Positions 52,582 through 62,217 of a stretch of DNA of 64,000 bases are shown here, piece by piece. The notes beneath the pieces are model-generated. The model was not told where the DNA came from. It worked only from the letters and a program-made list of their open reading frames with translations, and ran no database searches. The DNA lies in the NCBI RefSeq assembly GCF_018598185.1, contig NZ_JAHESC010000027.1, forward strand, positions 41,590 to 105,589, in the 5' to 3' direction. Source of the DNA: Dawidia soli. Lineage in GTDB: Bacteria; Bacteroidota; Bacteroidia; Cytophagales; Cyclobacteriaceae. Each line of letters starts with the position of its first letter. Within the stretch, counting starts at the first letter, position 1. A program made the position numbers and the translations under genes.

Positions 52582-53916
52582 ATGGACAAAAAAATATTGA
52601 TCGCCGGAGGTATCGCTGCCGCCGTACTGGCCGCAGGTTTCCTGTTTTTCCGCAAGTCGGCCCAACACGGAGCCGATGTGATCGTGAACGTCAAACAGGG
52701 TACCTTCCGTATCGAGATCGAAACGACCGGCGAGCTCGAAGCCAAAAACTCTGTCAAGATCCTGGGGCCCACGCGCCTGCGCGATTTTAATATCTGGAAC
52801 ATTACGGTCCAGGATATAATCGAAGAAGGTACCGTATTGAAAAAAGGAGACTGGGTAGCCACGCTGGACCGCTCGGAATTTCAGAAACGTTTTGGGGAAA
52901 AGCAGATCGAGCTGGAGAAGGCCAACTCGCAATATGTTCAACAGCAACTCGACACCGCCCTTACCCTGCAACAGGCCCGCGATGAGCTGGTAAACCTGCG
53001 GTATGATCGTGAAGAACGGCAGATCGTGCTGAACCAATCCAAGTATGAGCCGCCGGCCACGATCAAACAGAACGAGATCAGCCTGGACAAGGCTGAGCGG
53101 GCGTATATCCAGGCGCAGGAGAACTATAAGATCAAGCGCCAGCAGAGCGTGGAGAAGATGCGGCAGATGGGCGCCGAGATGCGCAAGCTGCAAAACGAAT
53201 TCAACGATATGATGACCATGATGCAGGCTTTCGAGGTGATCGCCCCGGAAGACGGTATGGTGATCTATGAGAAAGGATGGGACGGTAAGCCGATCCGCGC
53301 CGGTTCGCAGATCAACATGTGGGAGCCGTCGGTGGCGAAACTGCCGGACCTGTCTACCATGATGTCAAAAACGTATGTCAACGAAGTGGATGTACGCAAG
53401 GTAAAAGCCGGTCAGCCGGTAGAGATCGGATTGGATGCCTATCCTGACAAGAGGCTGCGGGGTACGGTGACGCGTGTCGCCAACGTGGGGGAACAACGCC
53501 CGAACTCGGACGCGCGGGTCTTTGAAGTAAATGTGGAGATCGACGGCAGCGACCCGGCCTTGCGGCCGGCGATGACGACGAGCAACCGCATCGTGGCGCA
53601 CGTGCTGGACAGCGTACTTTATATACCGCTGGAATGCCTGCATAGCCAGGCCGATACGATCACTTTTGTCTTTACCCGCGACGGTATGCGTACGGTAAAG
53701 CAAGAAGTGATGATCGGCGCGACAAACTCCAACGACGCGGTGGTACTGAGCGGGCTCGCGCGTAACGCCCCGGTGTTTTTGTCGGTGCCTACCGGTATGG
53801 AAGAAGAGTCGATCACGCTGTTGAAGGAAATGGAAGGTAAACGCCGCCGGAATCCGGGCACGCTGGATCGCCGCCAGGCGGGTGTACCATCAGGGCCGTC
53901 GACTGATCGTCAGTAA
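52582..53916 (+). CDS. Periplasmic adaptor protein (MacA/HlyD family)
   Basis: Membrane-fusion protein linking an inner-membrane permease to a TolC-type outer-membrane channel. Start 52582 (MDKKILIAGGIAAAVLAAGF) gives an N-terminal membrane anchor. Residues about 40-80 form the lipoyl-like half (VKQGTFRIEIETTGELEAKN), a long coiled-coil hairpin follows (100-215), then EVIAPEDGMVIYEKGWDGKP and the beta-barrel (VRKVKAGQPVEIGLDAYPDK). 444 aa. First gene of the three-gene export operon. Confidence 0.9.
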   Translation: MDKKILIAGGIAAAVLAAGFLFFRKSAQHGADVIVNVKQGTFRIEIETTGELEAKNSVKILGPTRLRDFNIWNITVQDIIEEGTVLKKGDWVATLDRSEFQKRFGEKQIELEKANSQYVQQQLDTALTLQQARDELVNLRYDREERQIVLNQSKYEPPATIKQNEISLDKAERAYIQAQENYKIKRQQSVEKMRQMGAEMRKLQNEFNDMMTMMQAFEVIAPEDGMVIYEKGWDGKPIRAGSQINMWEPSVAKLPDLSTMMSKTYVNEVDVRKVKAGQPVEIGLDAYPDKRLRGTVTRVANVGEQRPNSDARVFEVNVEIDGSDPALRPAMTTSNRIVAHVLDSVLYIPLECLHSQADTITFVFTRDGMRTVKQEVMIGATNSNDAVVLSGLARNAPVFLSVPTGMEEESITLLKEMEGKRRRNPGTLDRRQAGVPSGPSTDRQ

Positions 53917-53936
53917 ATAACCTTAACCCTTTGTGT

Positions 53937-55307
53937 ATGTTTTCGATTCCGCCCAGGGTTCTTGCTAACCTGTATGTCGCGTTTGGCGCGGTGCGGACCA
54001 ACAAGGTCCGGTCGCTGCTGACGGCGTTGGGGATCATCTTTGGCGTGGCGGCTGTTATCGCCATGCTGGCGATCGGCAACGGTGCGCAGCAGGAGATCCT
54101 GGCGCAGATCAAGCTGGTGGGTGTAAACAACATCGTTATACGCCCCATCATCGAGCAGAAAGAAGAAAAGGTCGAAGCCGCGCACGGCAAGCAGGAAAAG
54201 CGCAAGTTCTCGCCCGGCCTGACCGTGCGCGACGTGCACAATATCCAGGAGACCATACCGGGCATCACGCAGCTGAGTCCCGAGATCATACTCGACACCC
54301 ATGTGATCCGCGACGGTGTACGTCGCTCGGCCAAGCTGGTGGGCGTAGAGCCGGCGTACTTCACCGTATACAACCTGGAGATAGGCGAAGGCAAGATGTT
54401 CAATGCAGAGGAGCGCATAAACGGTGCGGCGGTATGTGTGGTGGGATACTCCATCAAAGCCCGGTTCTTTCCGACCGAGAATGCCCTGGGTAAACGCATC
54501 AAGGTGGGCGACCAATGGCTGACCATCGTGGGCGTGCTGCGCGAGCGTTCGGTGTCGGAGGCAAGCCTGCGTAAGCTGGGCATCCGCGATTTTAACATGG
54601 ATATCTATGCGCCGTTGCAGTCGGTCCTGATACGTTTTAAGAACCGCGACCGGGTGACGCCCAGCATGCAGCAGCGCGACATGTTCCGCAGCGCCGGCAT
54701 GGTCGCGGCCACGGCGGATGACGAAGACGAGGCGACGCGTCTGGAACGGAAGAATTATCACCAGCTCGATCGCCTGGTGGTGCAGGTAGAGGATACGCGG
54801 TTGTTGGCGCCTACAGCCGATATACTGGCGCGCATGCTGAAGCGCCGGCATTACGAGGTGGTGGACTATGAGGTGGAGATCCCGGAGCTGCTGCTGAAAC
54901 AACAGCAGCGTACGCACGATATTTTTAACTATGTGTTGGGGGCTATTGCCGGTATATCGTTGCTGGTGGGAGGGATCGGTATCATGAACATCATGTTGGC
55001 GTCGGTGTTGGAGCGCATCAAGGAGATCGGCCTGCGACTATCCATTGGAGCCAAGAAGAGTGATGTGATCCAGCAGTTTTTGTTTGAAGCTATTATGATC
55101 AGTGTGGCGGGGGGGATCCTGGGTGTTATACTGGGCATCACACTGGCCTATATGGTTGCCGAGTTTGCAGACATCCCAACCGTTATTAGTTTTGCTTCTA
55201 TTATATTGTCCTTTGGTGTGGCGGCTACGGTAGGATTGATCTTTGGTATCGCCCCGGCGCGCAAGGCTGCAAACCAGGATCCCATTGCCTCCTTACGCTA
55301 TGAATAA
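53937..55307 (+). CDS. MacB-like ABC permease without ATPase domain
   Basis: Inner-membrane permease of 456 aa, ATG 53937 (MFSIPPRVLANLYVAFGAVR). It has the MacB layout minus the N-terminal ATPase: first helix (LLTALGIIFGVAAVIAMLAI), a large periplasmic domain, and a three-helix FtsX block (GAIAGISLLVGGIGIMNIML..ERIKEIGLRLSIGAKKSDVI, ending GIAPARKAANQDPIASLRYE). No ATPase gene is in the operon, so it must use one encoded elsewhere or a shared subunit. The stop overlaps the next start by 8 bp (ATGAATAA). Confidence 0.9.
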   Translation: MFSIPPRVLANLYVAFGAVRTNKVRSLLTALGIIFGVAAVIAMLAIGNGAQQEILAQIKLVGVNNIVIRPIIEQKEEKVEAAHGKQEKRKFSPGLTVRDVHNIQETIPGITQLSPEIILDTHVIRDGVRRSAKLVGVEPAYFTVYNLEIGEGKMFNAEERINGAAVCVVGYSIKARFFPTENALGKRIKVGDQWLTIVGVLRERSVSEASLRKLGIRDFNMDIYAPLQSVLIRFKNRDRVTPSMQQRDMFRSAGMVAATADDEDEATRLERKNYHQLDRLVVQVEDTRLLAPTADILARMLKRRHYEVVDYEVEIPELLLKQQQRTHDIFNYVLGAIAGISLLVGGIGIMNIMLASVLERIKEIGLRLSIGAKKSDVIQQFLFEAIMISVAGGILGVILGITLAYMVAEFADIPTVISFASIILSFGVAATVGLIFGIAPARKAANQDPIASLRYE

Positions 55308-56769
55308 ACAAACGTTTTGCCTCGTCGTCCTGTTGTTCGGAATTATACTTCCCGGCGCCTACGCCCAAAACGCCTATACCCTGGACGAGATCATCGCGCG
55401 GTCCAAGGCGCAGTCGCCGCTGGCCAAACAGGCCGACACGCGTCGTGAGACCAGCTATTGGACCTACCGGGTATATCGTACAAGCTTTAACCCGCAACTG
55501 GCGCTGGATGGGAGTTTGCCCGCGTATTATAAGAAAGTATCGCAGATCATCCAGGAGGATGGTACGTACAAGTATATTCCCGTGGAGCAAACGAATAACT
55601 CTGTCCGGCTGGGATTATTCCAGCCCATTCCCTGGACGGGCGGTACCATTTCGGCCAACACGAGCCTGGGGTACTTCAAGGACTACCACCTCGATGTAGA
55701 TCCGGAGCAGTGGACGGGCAACGTCTTTAACGTGAGCCTGGACCAACCGTTGTTCAGCTTTAACAGAATGCGGTGGGACCGCAAGACCGAGCCGCTGCGG
55801 TACGAGGAATCGCGGCGTGAGTACGTGGAGCAGATGGAGCTGATCTCGAGCCAGGCCGTGGAGATGTTCTTTAATGTATTGCAGTCGCAAATAGGCTTGC
55901 AGATCGCCCAGTTCAACCTGGCGAATAACGACACGATCTATAAGATCGAGCAGGGCCGGTATAATATCGGTACCACCTCGCAGGACAAGCTGTTGCAGGT
56001 AGAGCTGCAGTTGCTGCGTTCGCGGCAGGATGTAGCCCAGGCAAGCCTGGACCTGGAAACGGCGCGACTGCAGCTGCGTTCGTATATGGGCCTGCGGGAG
56101 AACGAACCCTACGACCTGTTGTTGCCCGAGATCATTCCGCAGTTTGCCGTGTCGATCGAAGACGCGTTGACCTACGCGCGTAAAAACAGGTCGGCGTATA
56201 TCGCCTTACAGCGACGGCGTATCGAAGCCGAGCGGGATGTGGCCGAGGCGCGCGCGCAACGTTTTAAAACGACCCTTAGCGCGCAGTATGGGCTCAATAA
56301 CAACGGCACGGTGCTGAGCGATATATACGTGCGACCCGAGCAGATGCAGCAGTTCAACCTCACGCTCAACGTACCGATCCTGGATTGGGGGCGTAACAAA
56401 GCGGTGATGCGCACGGCCATGGCCAATAAGAAACTCAATGACTACGTCATCGAGCAGGACGAAGTGGACTTCGAGCAAACGGTGATCACCAAGGTGCGGC
56501 AGTTTGAGATGCTGCGTTTGCAGATCGAGATCACCCACAAGTCGGATGAAGTGGCGGCGCAGCGCTACAACGTAGCGCAGAACCGGTACCTCATCGGCAA
56601 GATCGATATTACCAATCTCAACATCGCCCTGACGGAAAAGGACGACGCCAAACGCAGCTATCTGCAAGCCCTGAAATCGTTCTGGATGGCGTACTATGAA
56701 TTGCGCGGATTAACGCTGTACGACTTTTATAAGAAGGAGTTGTTGTTTAAAGAGGATCAAGCGCAGTGA
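55300..56769 (+). CDS. TolC-family outer membrane efflux protein
   Basis: Outer-membrane channel of the export operon, 489 aa. Start 55300 (MNKQTFCLVVLLFGIILPGA) gives a signal peptide ending ...GAYAQ. Two OEP-type repeats are visible (YTLDEIIARSKAQSPLAKQA and VSIEDALTYARKNRSAYIAL), each a long helical hairpin with beta segments, and the TolC-like VPILDWGRNKAVMRTAM. It overlaps the permease stop by 8 bp, so the three genes are translated together. Confidence 0.92.
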   Translation: MNKQTFCLVVLLFGIILPGAYAQNAYTLDEIIARSKAQSPLAKQADTRRETSYWTYRVYRTSFNPQLALDGSLPAYYKKVSQIIQEDGTYKYIPVEQTNNSVRLGLFQPIPWTGGTISANTSLGYFKDYHLDVDPEQWTGNVFNVSLDQPLFSFNRMRWDRKTEPLRYEESRREYVEQMELISSQAVEMFFNVLQSQIGLQIAQFNLANNDTIYKIEQGRYNIGTTSQDKLLQVELQLLRSRQDVAQASLDLETARLQLRSYMGLRENEPYDLLLPEIIPQFAVSIEDALTYARKNRSAYIALQRRRIEAERDVAEARAQRFKTTLSAQYGLNNNGTVLSDIYVRPEQMQQFNLTLNVPILDWGRNKAVMRTAMANKKLNDYVIEQDEVDFEQTVITKVRQFEMLRLQIEITHKSDEVAAQRYNVAQNRYLIGKIDITNLNIALTEKDDAKRSYLQALKSFWMAYYELRGLTLYDFYKKELLFKEDQAQ

Positions 56770-56805
56770 TGCGTGCTCAGTCGGAGACCGCTGCCATACG
56801 AGGCA

Positions 56806-56835
56806 CCGGTCTCGCCCGAGGCGGGCTAAGACCGG
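56806..56835. repeat. Hairpin between convergent tolC-like and purB genes
   Basis: CCGGTCT (56806-56812) pairs with AGACCGG (56829-56835), with an inner GCCCG/CGGGC stem. No clear T-run on either strand, so its function as a terminator is uncertain. Confidence 0.5.
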
Positions 56836-56894
56836 CCAGAATGCGAAAAAACAACGCGGATATGTTCGCTCCCGCGCTCACACCCGCGCTGTTT

Positions 56895-58232
56895 TTAGAT
56901 GCCGGTATAATTGAACGGCGTGATCTGCTTTAATACGGTCTTGACGGCGGGTTTGATCTCGAGGCTGTCGATGAATTGTGCGAGGCTTTCCTGTGTTACC
57001 TTTTCGTTTTTGCGGGTCAATGCTTTGAGCGCTTCGTAAGGGTTGGGATATCCTTCGCGGCGCAGCACGGTTTGGATCGCCTCGGCTACCACGGCCCAGT
57101 TTTCATTCAGGTCGCGGTCGATGGCGGCCTGGTTGAGCTGTACCTTGCCCAATCCTTTGAGGATGGATTGGAAGGCGAGGTAGGTGTGGGCCAGCGGCAC
57201 ACCGACGTTGCGGAGTACCGTAGAGTCCGTCAGGTCGCGCTGCAGGCGCGAGATGGGAAGTTTTGCCGAGAGGTATTCAAAGATGGCGTTGGCAAAGCCC
57301 AGGTTTCCTTCGGCGTTTTCGAAGTCGATGGGGTTTACTTTGTGCGGCATGGCCGACGAACCCACTTCACCTTCTTTGATCTTTTGTTTGAAATACTCCA
57401 TGGAGATATACTGCCAGGTGTCGCGGCAGAAGTCGACCAGGATGGTGTTGATGCGTTTGAGGTTATCAAACAGCGCGGCCATGTTGTCGTAGTGCTCGAT
57501 CTGCGTGGTCGGGTAGCTGCGTACAAGGCCGAGGTGGTGACAGAACTCGTCGGCAAATTTGTTCCAGTCTACGCCGGGATAGGCTACGGCGTGGGCGTTG
57601 AAGTTACCGGTGGCGCCACCGAACTTGGCTGCGTGCGGTACGGTTTTGAGCTGGGCGATCTGTTTTTCCAGGCGCACGGCAAATACCAGGATCTCTTTAC
57701 CCAGGCGTGTGGGCGACGCCGGCTGACCGTGCGTAAAGGCCAGCATCGGGATGTCCTGCCATTCTTTGGCCAGGGCATACAGCCGGTTTTGAACCATCGT
57801 CAGGACCGGTATGTATTCGCGCTCGAGAAAGTCTTTTATCAACAGGGGCACGGCCGTGTTGTTGACGTCCTGCGAGGTGAGGCCGAAATGTATGAACTCC
57901 CGGAAATCCTGCAGCTTTAAGATCTCGAATTGTTTTTTGATAAAATACTCCACGGCTTTTACGTCGTGGTTGGTAGATTTTTCAATCTCTTTGATATCGA
58001 TGGCGTGCAGCTCCGTAAAGTTTTTGTAGATCTTGCGGATGTCCGACAGCATGTGCACGGGAAAGTCATCCAACTCGCTAATGGACCCGGAGAGAGAAAT
58101 GAGGTATTCAATCTCTACCTGTACGCGGTAACGCATGAGGCCGAACTCGGAGAAGTAGGGGGCGAGGGGTTTTACGGTTTCGAAGTAGCGTCCATCGACG
58201 GGAGAGATGGCGGTGAGCGGATTTAATTGCAC
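56895..58232 (-). CDS. purB: Adenylosuccinate lyase
   Basis: Catalyses two fumarate-releasing steps of purine synthesis. The 445-aa protein of the fumarase/aspartase fold shows TAISPVDGRYFETVKPLAPY, HDVKAVEYFIKKQF, FTHGQPASPTRLGKE and the signature VGSSAMPHKVNPIDFENAEG with the catalytic Ser. The start is a GTG at 58232 directly before QLNPLTAISPVDGRY; no in-frame ATG exists close by. TAATTTTG at 58258-58251 on the minus strand is a likely -7 element. Long (E. coli-type) PurB form. Confidence 0.96.
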   Translation of the reverse strand: MQLNPLTAISPVDGRYFETVKPLAPYFSEFGLMRYRVQVEIEYLISLSGSISELDDFPVHMLSDIRKIYKNFTELHAIDIKEIEKSTNHDVKAVEYFIKKQFEILKLQDFREFIHFGLTSQDVNNTAVPLLIKDFLEREYIPVLTMVQNRLYALAKEWQDIPMLAFTHGQPASPTRLGKEILVFAVRLEKQIAQLKTVPHAAKFGGATGNFNAHAVAYPGVDWNKFADEFCHHLGLVRSYPTTQIEHYDNMAALFDNLKRINTILVDFCRDTWQYISMEYFKQKIKEGEVGSSAMPHKVNPIDFENAEGNLGFANAIFEYLSAKLPISRLQRDLTDSTVLRNVGVPLAHTYLAFQSILKGLGKVQLNQAAIDRDLNENWAVVAEAIQTVLRREGYPNPYEALKALTRKNEKVTQESLAQFIDSLEIKPAVKTVLKQITPFNYTGI

Positions 58233-58372
58233 GGTTCAATAATTAAGTCCCAAAATTAAGCTTTTCCTCCTTATTTTTGCGCTGGCGCCGTGAATAAGCC
58301 CTTTAATACAGGCAGGCACGGTTTTAACCCGGGTATGACCCGATCCCCCATTTTACCAGAAAGCGACAGACC

Positions 58373-59512
58373 ATGGCATTCAGTTTTTTTAAGAAGGATA
58401 AGAAGGAAGAGCCGAAAACCGTAAAGAAAGAAGAGCATCATGCCGGGCCTCGTTATTACGATCTTCGCATCAAGAATATCGTCCAGGAAACGCGCGACGC
58501 GATCACGATTGTGTTCGAACAACCTGCGGGCCAGCCGATCGTTTACAAATCGGGGCAGTTTTTGACGCTTATTGCACCGGTGAACGGCAAGGAGGTACGT
58601 CGTGCCTATTCGTTGTGCTCGTCGCCGTTTGTGGACCAGGACCTGGCCGTGACGGTAAAACGCGTGGACCTGGGCCTGATGTCGAACTGGCTGCCCGACA
58701 ACCTGCGGGTGGGCCAGACACTGCGCATCATGGAGCCCATGGGCCAGTTTACGACCGAGTTTGATGCCCAACGCAAACGCCACCTGGTGATGTTTGCCGG
58801 TGGCTCGGGCATTACGCCCATGATGTCGATCGTCAAGAGCACCTTGACCCAGGAGCCCGAAAGCATCGTGTCACTGATCTATTGCAACCGCGACCTGGAG
58901 AGCATCATTTTCCGGCAGGAATTGGAGCGCTGGGAAGAACGTTATGAAGGCCGTTTACACGTCGTGCACGTGCTGGATACCGCGCCGATGAACTGGACCG
59001 GTTACTCAGGCCTGCTGAACCGCGAAATGCTGGTGAAGCTCTTTGAGCGCATCCCTTCGTGGAGCGCCGATAAGACCACCTACCTGATGTGTGGCCCCGA
59101 GGGTATGATGCGGAATGTCGAGGCCTTGTTACACGACCATGCCATTGCCAGAGATAAGATCTTCAAAGAAAGCTTTGTACAAGGGGTACTGGATAAACAA
59201 GCCGAGGCGCCGCCGGCGGCCGGAAGTGAAGAAGCCAAGACGCGCGAGGTAACGATACGCTACGATAACCAGGAGTATAAGGTCACGGTTGCCCCGCAAG
59301 ACACCATTCTGCAGTCGGCCCTCGATCAGGGCATCGACCTGCCGTATTCCTGCCAGAGCGGCCTGTGCACGGCCTGCCGGGGCAAAGCCCTGTCCGGCAA
59401 AGTGAAGCTCGATGAAGAAGAGGGGCTGTCGCAGTCGGAGCGGGCCGAAGGCTATGTGCTGACGTGCGTGGGACACCCGATGTCGGACGACGTCGTGATC
59501 GAGATAGGCTAA
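58373..59512 (+). CDS. Ferredoxin-NADP reductase-like protein with C-terminal 2Fe-2S domain (PaaE-like)
   Basis: Electron-transfer flavoprotein of 379 aa passing electrons from NAD(P)H through FAD to a plant-type 2Fe-2S cluster, as in PaaE or phenol-hydroxylase reductases. FAD motif RRAYSLCSSP; NAD domain MFAGGSGITPMMSIVKSTL and YLMCGPEGMM; cluster cysteines in LPYSCQSGLCTACRGK and YVLTCVG. PaaABCD subunits are absent, so the partner oxygenase is unknown; the desaturase at 41.5 kb is one possibility but has no linkage. It overlaps the convergent Nudix gene by 4 bp. Confidence 0.9.
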   Translation: MAFSFFKKDKKEEPKTVKKEEHHAGPRYYDLRIKNIVQETRDAITIVFEQPAGQPIVYKSGQFLTLIAPVNGKEVRRAYSLCSSPFVDQDLAVTVKRVDLGLMSNWLPDNLRVGQTLRIMEPMGQFTTEFDAQRKRHLVMFAGGSGITPMMSIVKSTLTQEPESIVSLIYCNRDLESIIFRQELERWEERYEGRLHVVHVLDTAPMNWTGYSGLLNREMLVKLFERIPSWSADKTTYLMCGPEGMMRNVEALLHDHAIARDKIFKESFVQGVLDKQAEAPPAAGSEEAKTREVTIRYDNQEYKVTVAPQDTILQSALDQGIDLPYSCQSGLCTACRGKALSGKVKLDEEEGLSQSERAEGYVLTCVGHPMSDDVVIEIG

Positions 59513-60138
59513 TCACAATACGGCATCGCCGTTCCATCTTTTGCCAGTTGTACCAGCAGGTCGATCTGCTGCCGGAGGATTCTGTCTTCAGAAAAGTCCG
59601 CGGGCAGCGCTGCCGGTGCGAAGAACTTTACCTCCTGTACGTCAAACGCCTGATGTACCGCACCCCCTGTGATCTGGCAGAGAAACACCATTTTATAGAC
59701 ATAGTGCGCCTGTGGCGGATGGGGGTGCATCTTCTTATCGAACACAGCCAGCAGCCTGACCGGTATCACTTCGAAGCCGGTCTCTTCCCGGAATTCTTTT
59801 ACCACCGTTTCCTTGGGTGTATAGCCAATGTCGGCCCAGCCGCCCGGCAGTGACCACCGGCCGTCGGCGCTCTCTTTCACCAGCAGTACGTCGCCTTCGG
59901 GCGACAGGGCCAGCCCGCGGATATCGACCTTGGCGGTGGGATAGTCGCGAACGGGCGGGAACGCTTCGCGCAAGGCGGGCAGGGGTGTGTTGGTGAGCGC
60001 GTGCATCAGCTCCAGGGCAATGGACTGAAGCTCTTCGTATCGTTCTTTATCGTAGGGGTTGTGACCGCTGTAGAGCAGGCCCACGTCGGCAATGCTCTGA
60101 ACGCGTTTGGCCAGGGTTAAAAGAGTATCGTGTACCAT
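59509..60138 (-). CDS. Nudix hydrolase with N-terminal NUDIX_N-type domain
   Basis: Hydrolyses a nucleoside diphosphate-linked substrate, identity unknown. ATG 60138 (MVHDTLLTLAKRVQSIADVG) is used; a GTG six codons upstream is an alternative. The Nudix box is GGWADIGYTPKETVVKEFRE-ETG, with catalytic Glu residues present. The first 60 residues (LLYSGHNPYDKERYEELQSI) form a helical extension typical of a Nudix subgroup active on ADP-ribose or NADH-like compounds; I cannot decide. About 209 aa. Confidence 0.9.
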   Translation of the reverse strand: MVHDTLLTLAKRVQSIADVGLLYSGHNPYDKERYEELQSIALELMHALTNTPLPALREAFPPVRDYPTAKVDIRGLALSPEGDVLLVKESADGRWSLPGGWADIGYTPKETVVKEFREETGFEVIPVRLLAVFDKKMHPHPPQAHYVYKMVFLCQITGGAVHQAFDVQEVKFFAPAALPADFSEDRILRQQIDLLVQLAKDGTAMPYCD

Positions 60139-60174
60139 CGCCTCAGGTATACGCACGGTGGGGCCAAAGGTTTA

Positions 60175-62217
60175 TCAGAGCGTAATGGCCAGCTGGATCT
60201 TGACCTCGTTACGTGTCGGGCCTTTGATGGCATCGAGGCCTGTGCCGATCTCGTCGCGATCGGTGTAGCGCGTGTGCGCATAGCGCAGCCAGGCGCGCAG
60301 GTGACGCGTGAAAGCATATTCGATCAGCAAGACGTTGCGCACGCCTTGCCCGTCGTACAGCGGCACGGCGGCGGCCAGCCAGACGTCGTTCTCATAGAGG
60401 TACTGGCGGTTGTCATAATCGTCGGTATCGAACAGGGCGTAGCGGGCGGTTACTGTGAGCGGCCCGTGGTCGACGCGTACGTCCTGGGCCAGGGCCACGC
60501 CTTGCGTCGTGCGACCGGCGAAGGAATAACGACTGCCCTGGATGCGGGTCTTGAGGCGCAGCGTGCGCGTGACGGCATAGTCGCAGGCAACGATATAGTT
60601 TCTTTTTGCGCCGGCGGATGTGATGTATAGGTTGGTGTCCGGCGCTGCGAGGTTGCGGACGTTCACTTCTTCGCGGAACTGGGCAAAAATAGTGGTTGTC
60701 TTTGCTGGTTGATAGGTAACGCGTGCAAACCACTCGTGGCCGTTGGCGGGCGTATAGCTGCGGTAACGGAGGGATGGGAATCGAAAGAGATCGAGGTATC
60801 CCGCGGCGGATACACGGCGGTTGAACCGGTATTTCCAGCCGGTATAGAGCCCGCTTTCGTTGCGGGGCGAGGGGGTTTGGCCAAAGGCATTGCTCTGTAA
60901 TGTATAATGGTCGCGGGCGTAGCGGCGATGCAGGATGGCGACGTCCAATGCAGGTGTGAGACTGACGAGCAGGCCCGCGATGTGTGCCATCCCGCCGGGG
61001 AAGGAACGGGCCACTTCGGCGAAGAAGGCCAGGTGGGTATAGGTGTAGCGCAGGTGGAGGCTGACGTTTTGGTAGTGCGAGCCGGTGAAATACGACTGAT
61101 TATAAAGTGTAGGCACACGGGTAATGGGCAGGCTGAAGCGCGTATAGGTATATAACGCGCCCGCGTCGAGCAGGCCGTGCTGGTAGCGTACGGAGGTGCC
61201 GGCGGTAGCTTGCTGCAGGGTGTACCGGGTGGCCAGCTCGCGTGTGTTGCGATGCAGGCCCGTAGTGGGAAGCGAGGTAGTGGCGGTGTCGGTCAGGTTG
61301 CCGTCGCGCGGGGCGCGGCTGAGGAATGTGGTGGCGGTAGTATGCGGGCGTATCATTACGGTGGCCGCGAGGCCTCGCAGGAAGCCTGTTTCCTGTGCGG
61401 CGGTATAAGGTCGGATGCCTTCGGCATTGCGTTGTATGGCGGTGACGGTCTCTGCGCCACGGCCGAGGTTGAGCCCACCACCCAGTACGAGGCCCTGCCC
61501 GAAGTGGAGACGATAGTCGCCGAGCACAAGCTGCTGTAAGCGGCCCCGGCGTTGCCACTGAAGATAGCCCGACAGGTGATCGGGGCCGTATTGCCTGTTT
61601 CCAGGCTGCCAGCGGAACGACTCGCCGGGGTCGTTCTCTGCGACCAGGCCGGCGGCGAAGTTACCTGTACGGACGGTGCGTACGCGCAAGGAGCGGCGTG
61701 CGGCGTTGCCGTGAAATTGCTGGTCGGGGGCGGTGTCGCGGCGCAAGCCGCGGCGGCTCTCCCCTACCTGCTCGTAGCGCATCAGTATATACGTTTCCCG
61801 CTGGCGCAGGGCCTCGCGCGGTGTAAGGGGCGGAGCGGCGGCGGGATGGGCGACGTGGAGCATGCGGGCCACGCGGTAGAGGGTCGGGAGATCAAAACCG
61901 GGAACGGCTTGCAGCTCATAGATGGAAAGGAAGTCGCCGTGCCGGGTACGATAGGTCAGCAGGTCGGTCACTTGCCGGGGCGAAAGAATGCCATAGGCCA
62001 GCAGATCGTCGGCGGTGACGATGTTGAGGTCTGTGGGAAGTGATAATACCTGCACGATGTTGTCTTCCATGGCCCCCGCCGCCTCGTCGGTGTTGGGTAG
62101 GCCCGCGAGGTCTTCCGCCAGTTGTTCAGCGGTAACCCCGGCGTATGGGAATTCCTGCGTCCTGGCCTTTGTCACGACCAGGATCAGGATCAATACGGTA
62201 AGCGCGACGGGTCTCAT
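60175..62217 (-). CDS. Outer-membrane beta-barrel protein with helix-hairpin-helix domain
   Basis: 680-aa exported protein of unknown function. ATG 62217 (MRPVALTVLILILVVTKART) opens a signal peptide. Residues about 60-130 form helix-hairpin-helix units of ComEA type (DLNIVTADDLLAYGILSPRQ, then YELQAVPGFDLPTLYRVARM), which in ComEA bind DNA. The remaining 500 residues are amphipathic beta strands (GHYQNVSLHLRYTYTHLAFF pattern) ending in KIQLAITL, an aromatic/aliphatic barrel end. It overlaps the upstream FadL/PorV-like gene by 4 bp. A role in DNA binding or uptake at the outer membrane is possible but unproven. Confidence 0.82.
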   Translation of the reverse strand: MRPVALTVLILILVVTKARTQEFPYAGVTAEQLAEDLAGLPNTDEAAGAMEDNIVQVLSLPTDLNIVTADDLLAYGILSPRQVTDLLTYRTRHGDFLSIYELQAVPGFDLPTLYRVARMLHVAHPAAAPPLTPREALRQRETYILMRYEQVGESRRGLRRDTAPDQQFHGNAARRSLRVRTVRTGNFAAGLVAENDPGESFRWQPGNRQYGPDHLSGYLQWQRRGRLQQLVLGDYRLHFGQGLVLGGGLNLGRGAETVTAIQRNAEGIRPYTAAQETGFLRGLAATVMIRPHTTATTFLSRAPRDGNLTDTATTSLPTTGLHRNTRELATRYTLQQATAGTSVRYQHGLLDAGALYTYTRFSLPITRVPTLYNQSYFTGSHYQNVSLHLRYTYTHLAFFAEVARSFPGGMAHIAGLLVSLTPALDVAILHRRYARDHYTLQSNAFGQTPSPRNESGLYTGWKYRFNRRVSAAGYLDLFRFPSLRYRSYTPANGHEWFARVTYQPAKTTTIFAQFREEVNVRNLAAPDTNLYITSAGAKRNYIVACDYAVTRTLRLKTRIQGSRYSFAGRTTQGVALAQDVRVDHGPLTVTARYALFDTDDYDNRQYLYENDVWLAAAVPLYDGQGVRNVLLIEYAFTRHLRAWLRYAHTRYTDRDEIGTGLDAIKGPTRNEVKIQLAITL

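Noticed and set aside
56976..57920. 314-codon plus-strand frame opposite purB
   Set aside because: Antisense shadow of purB.
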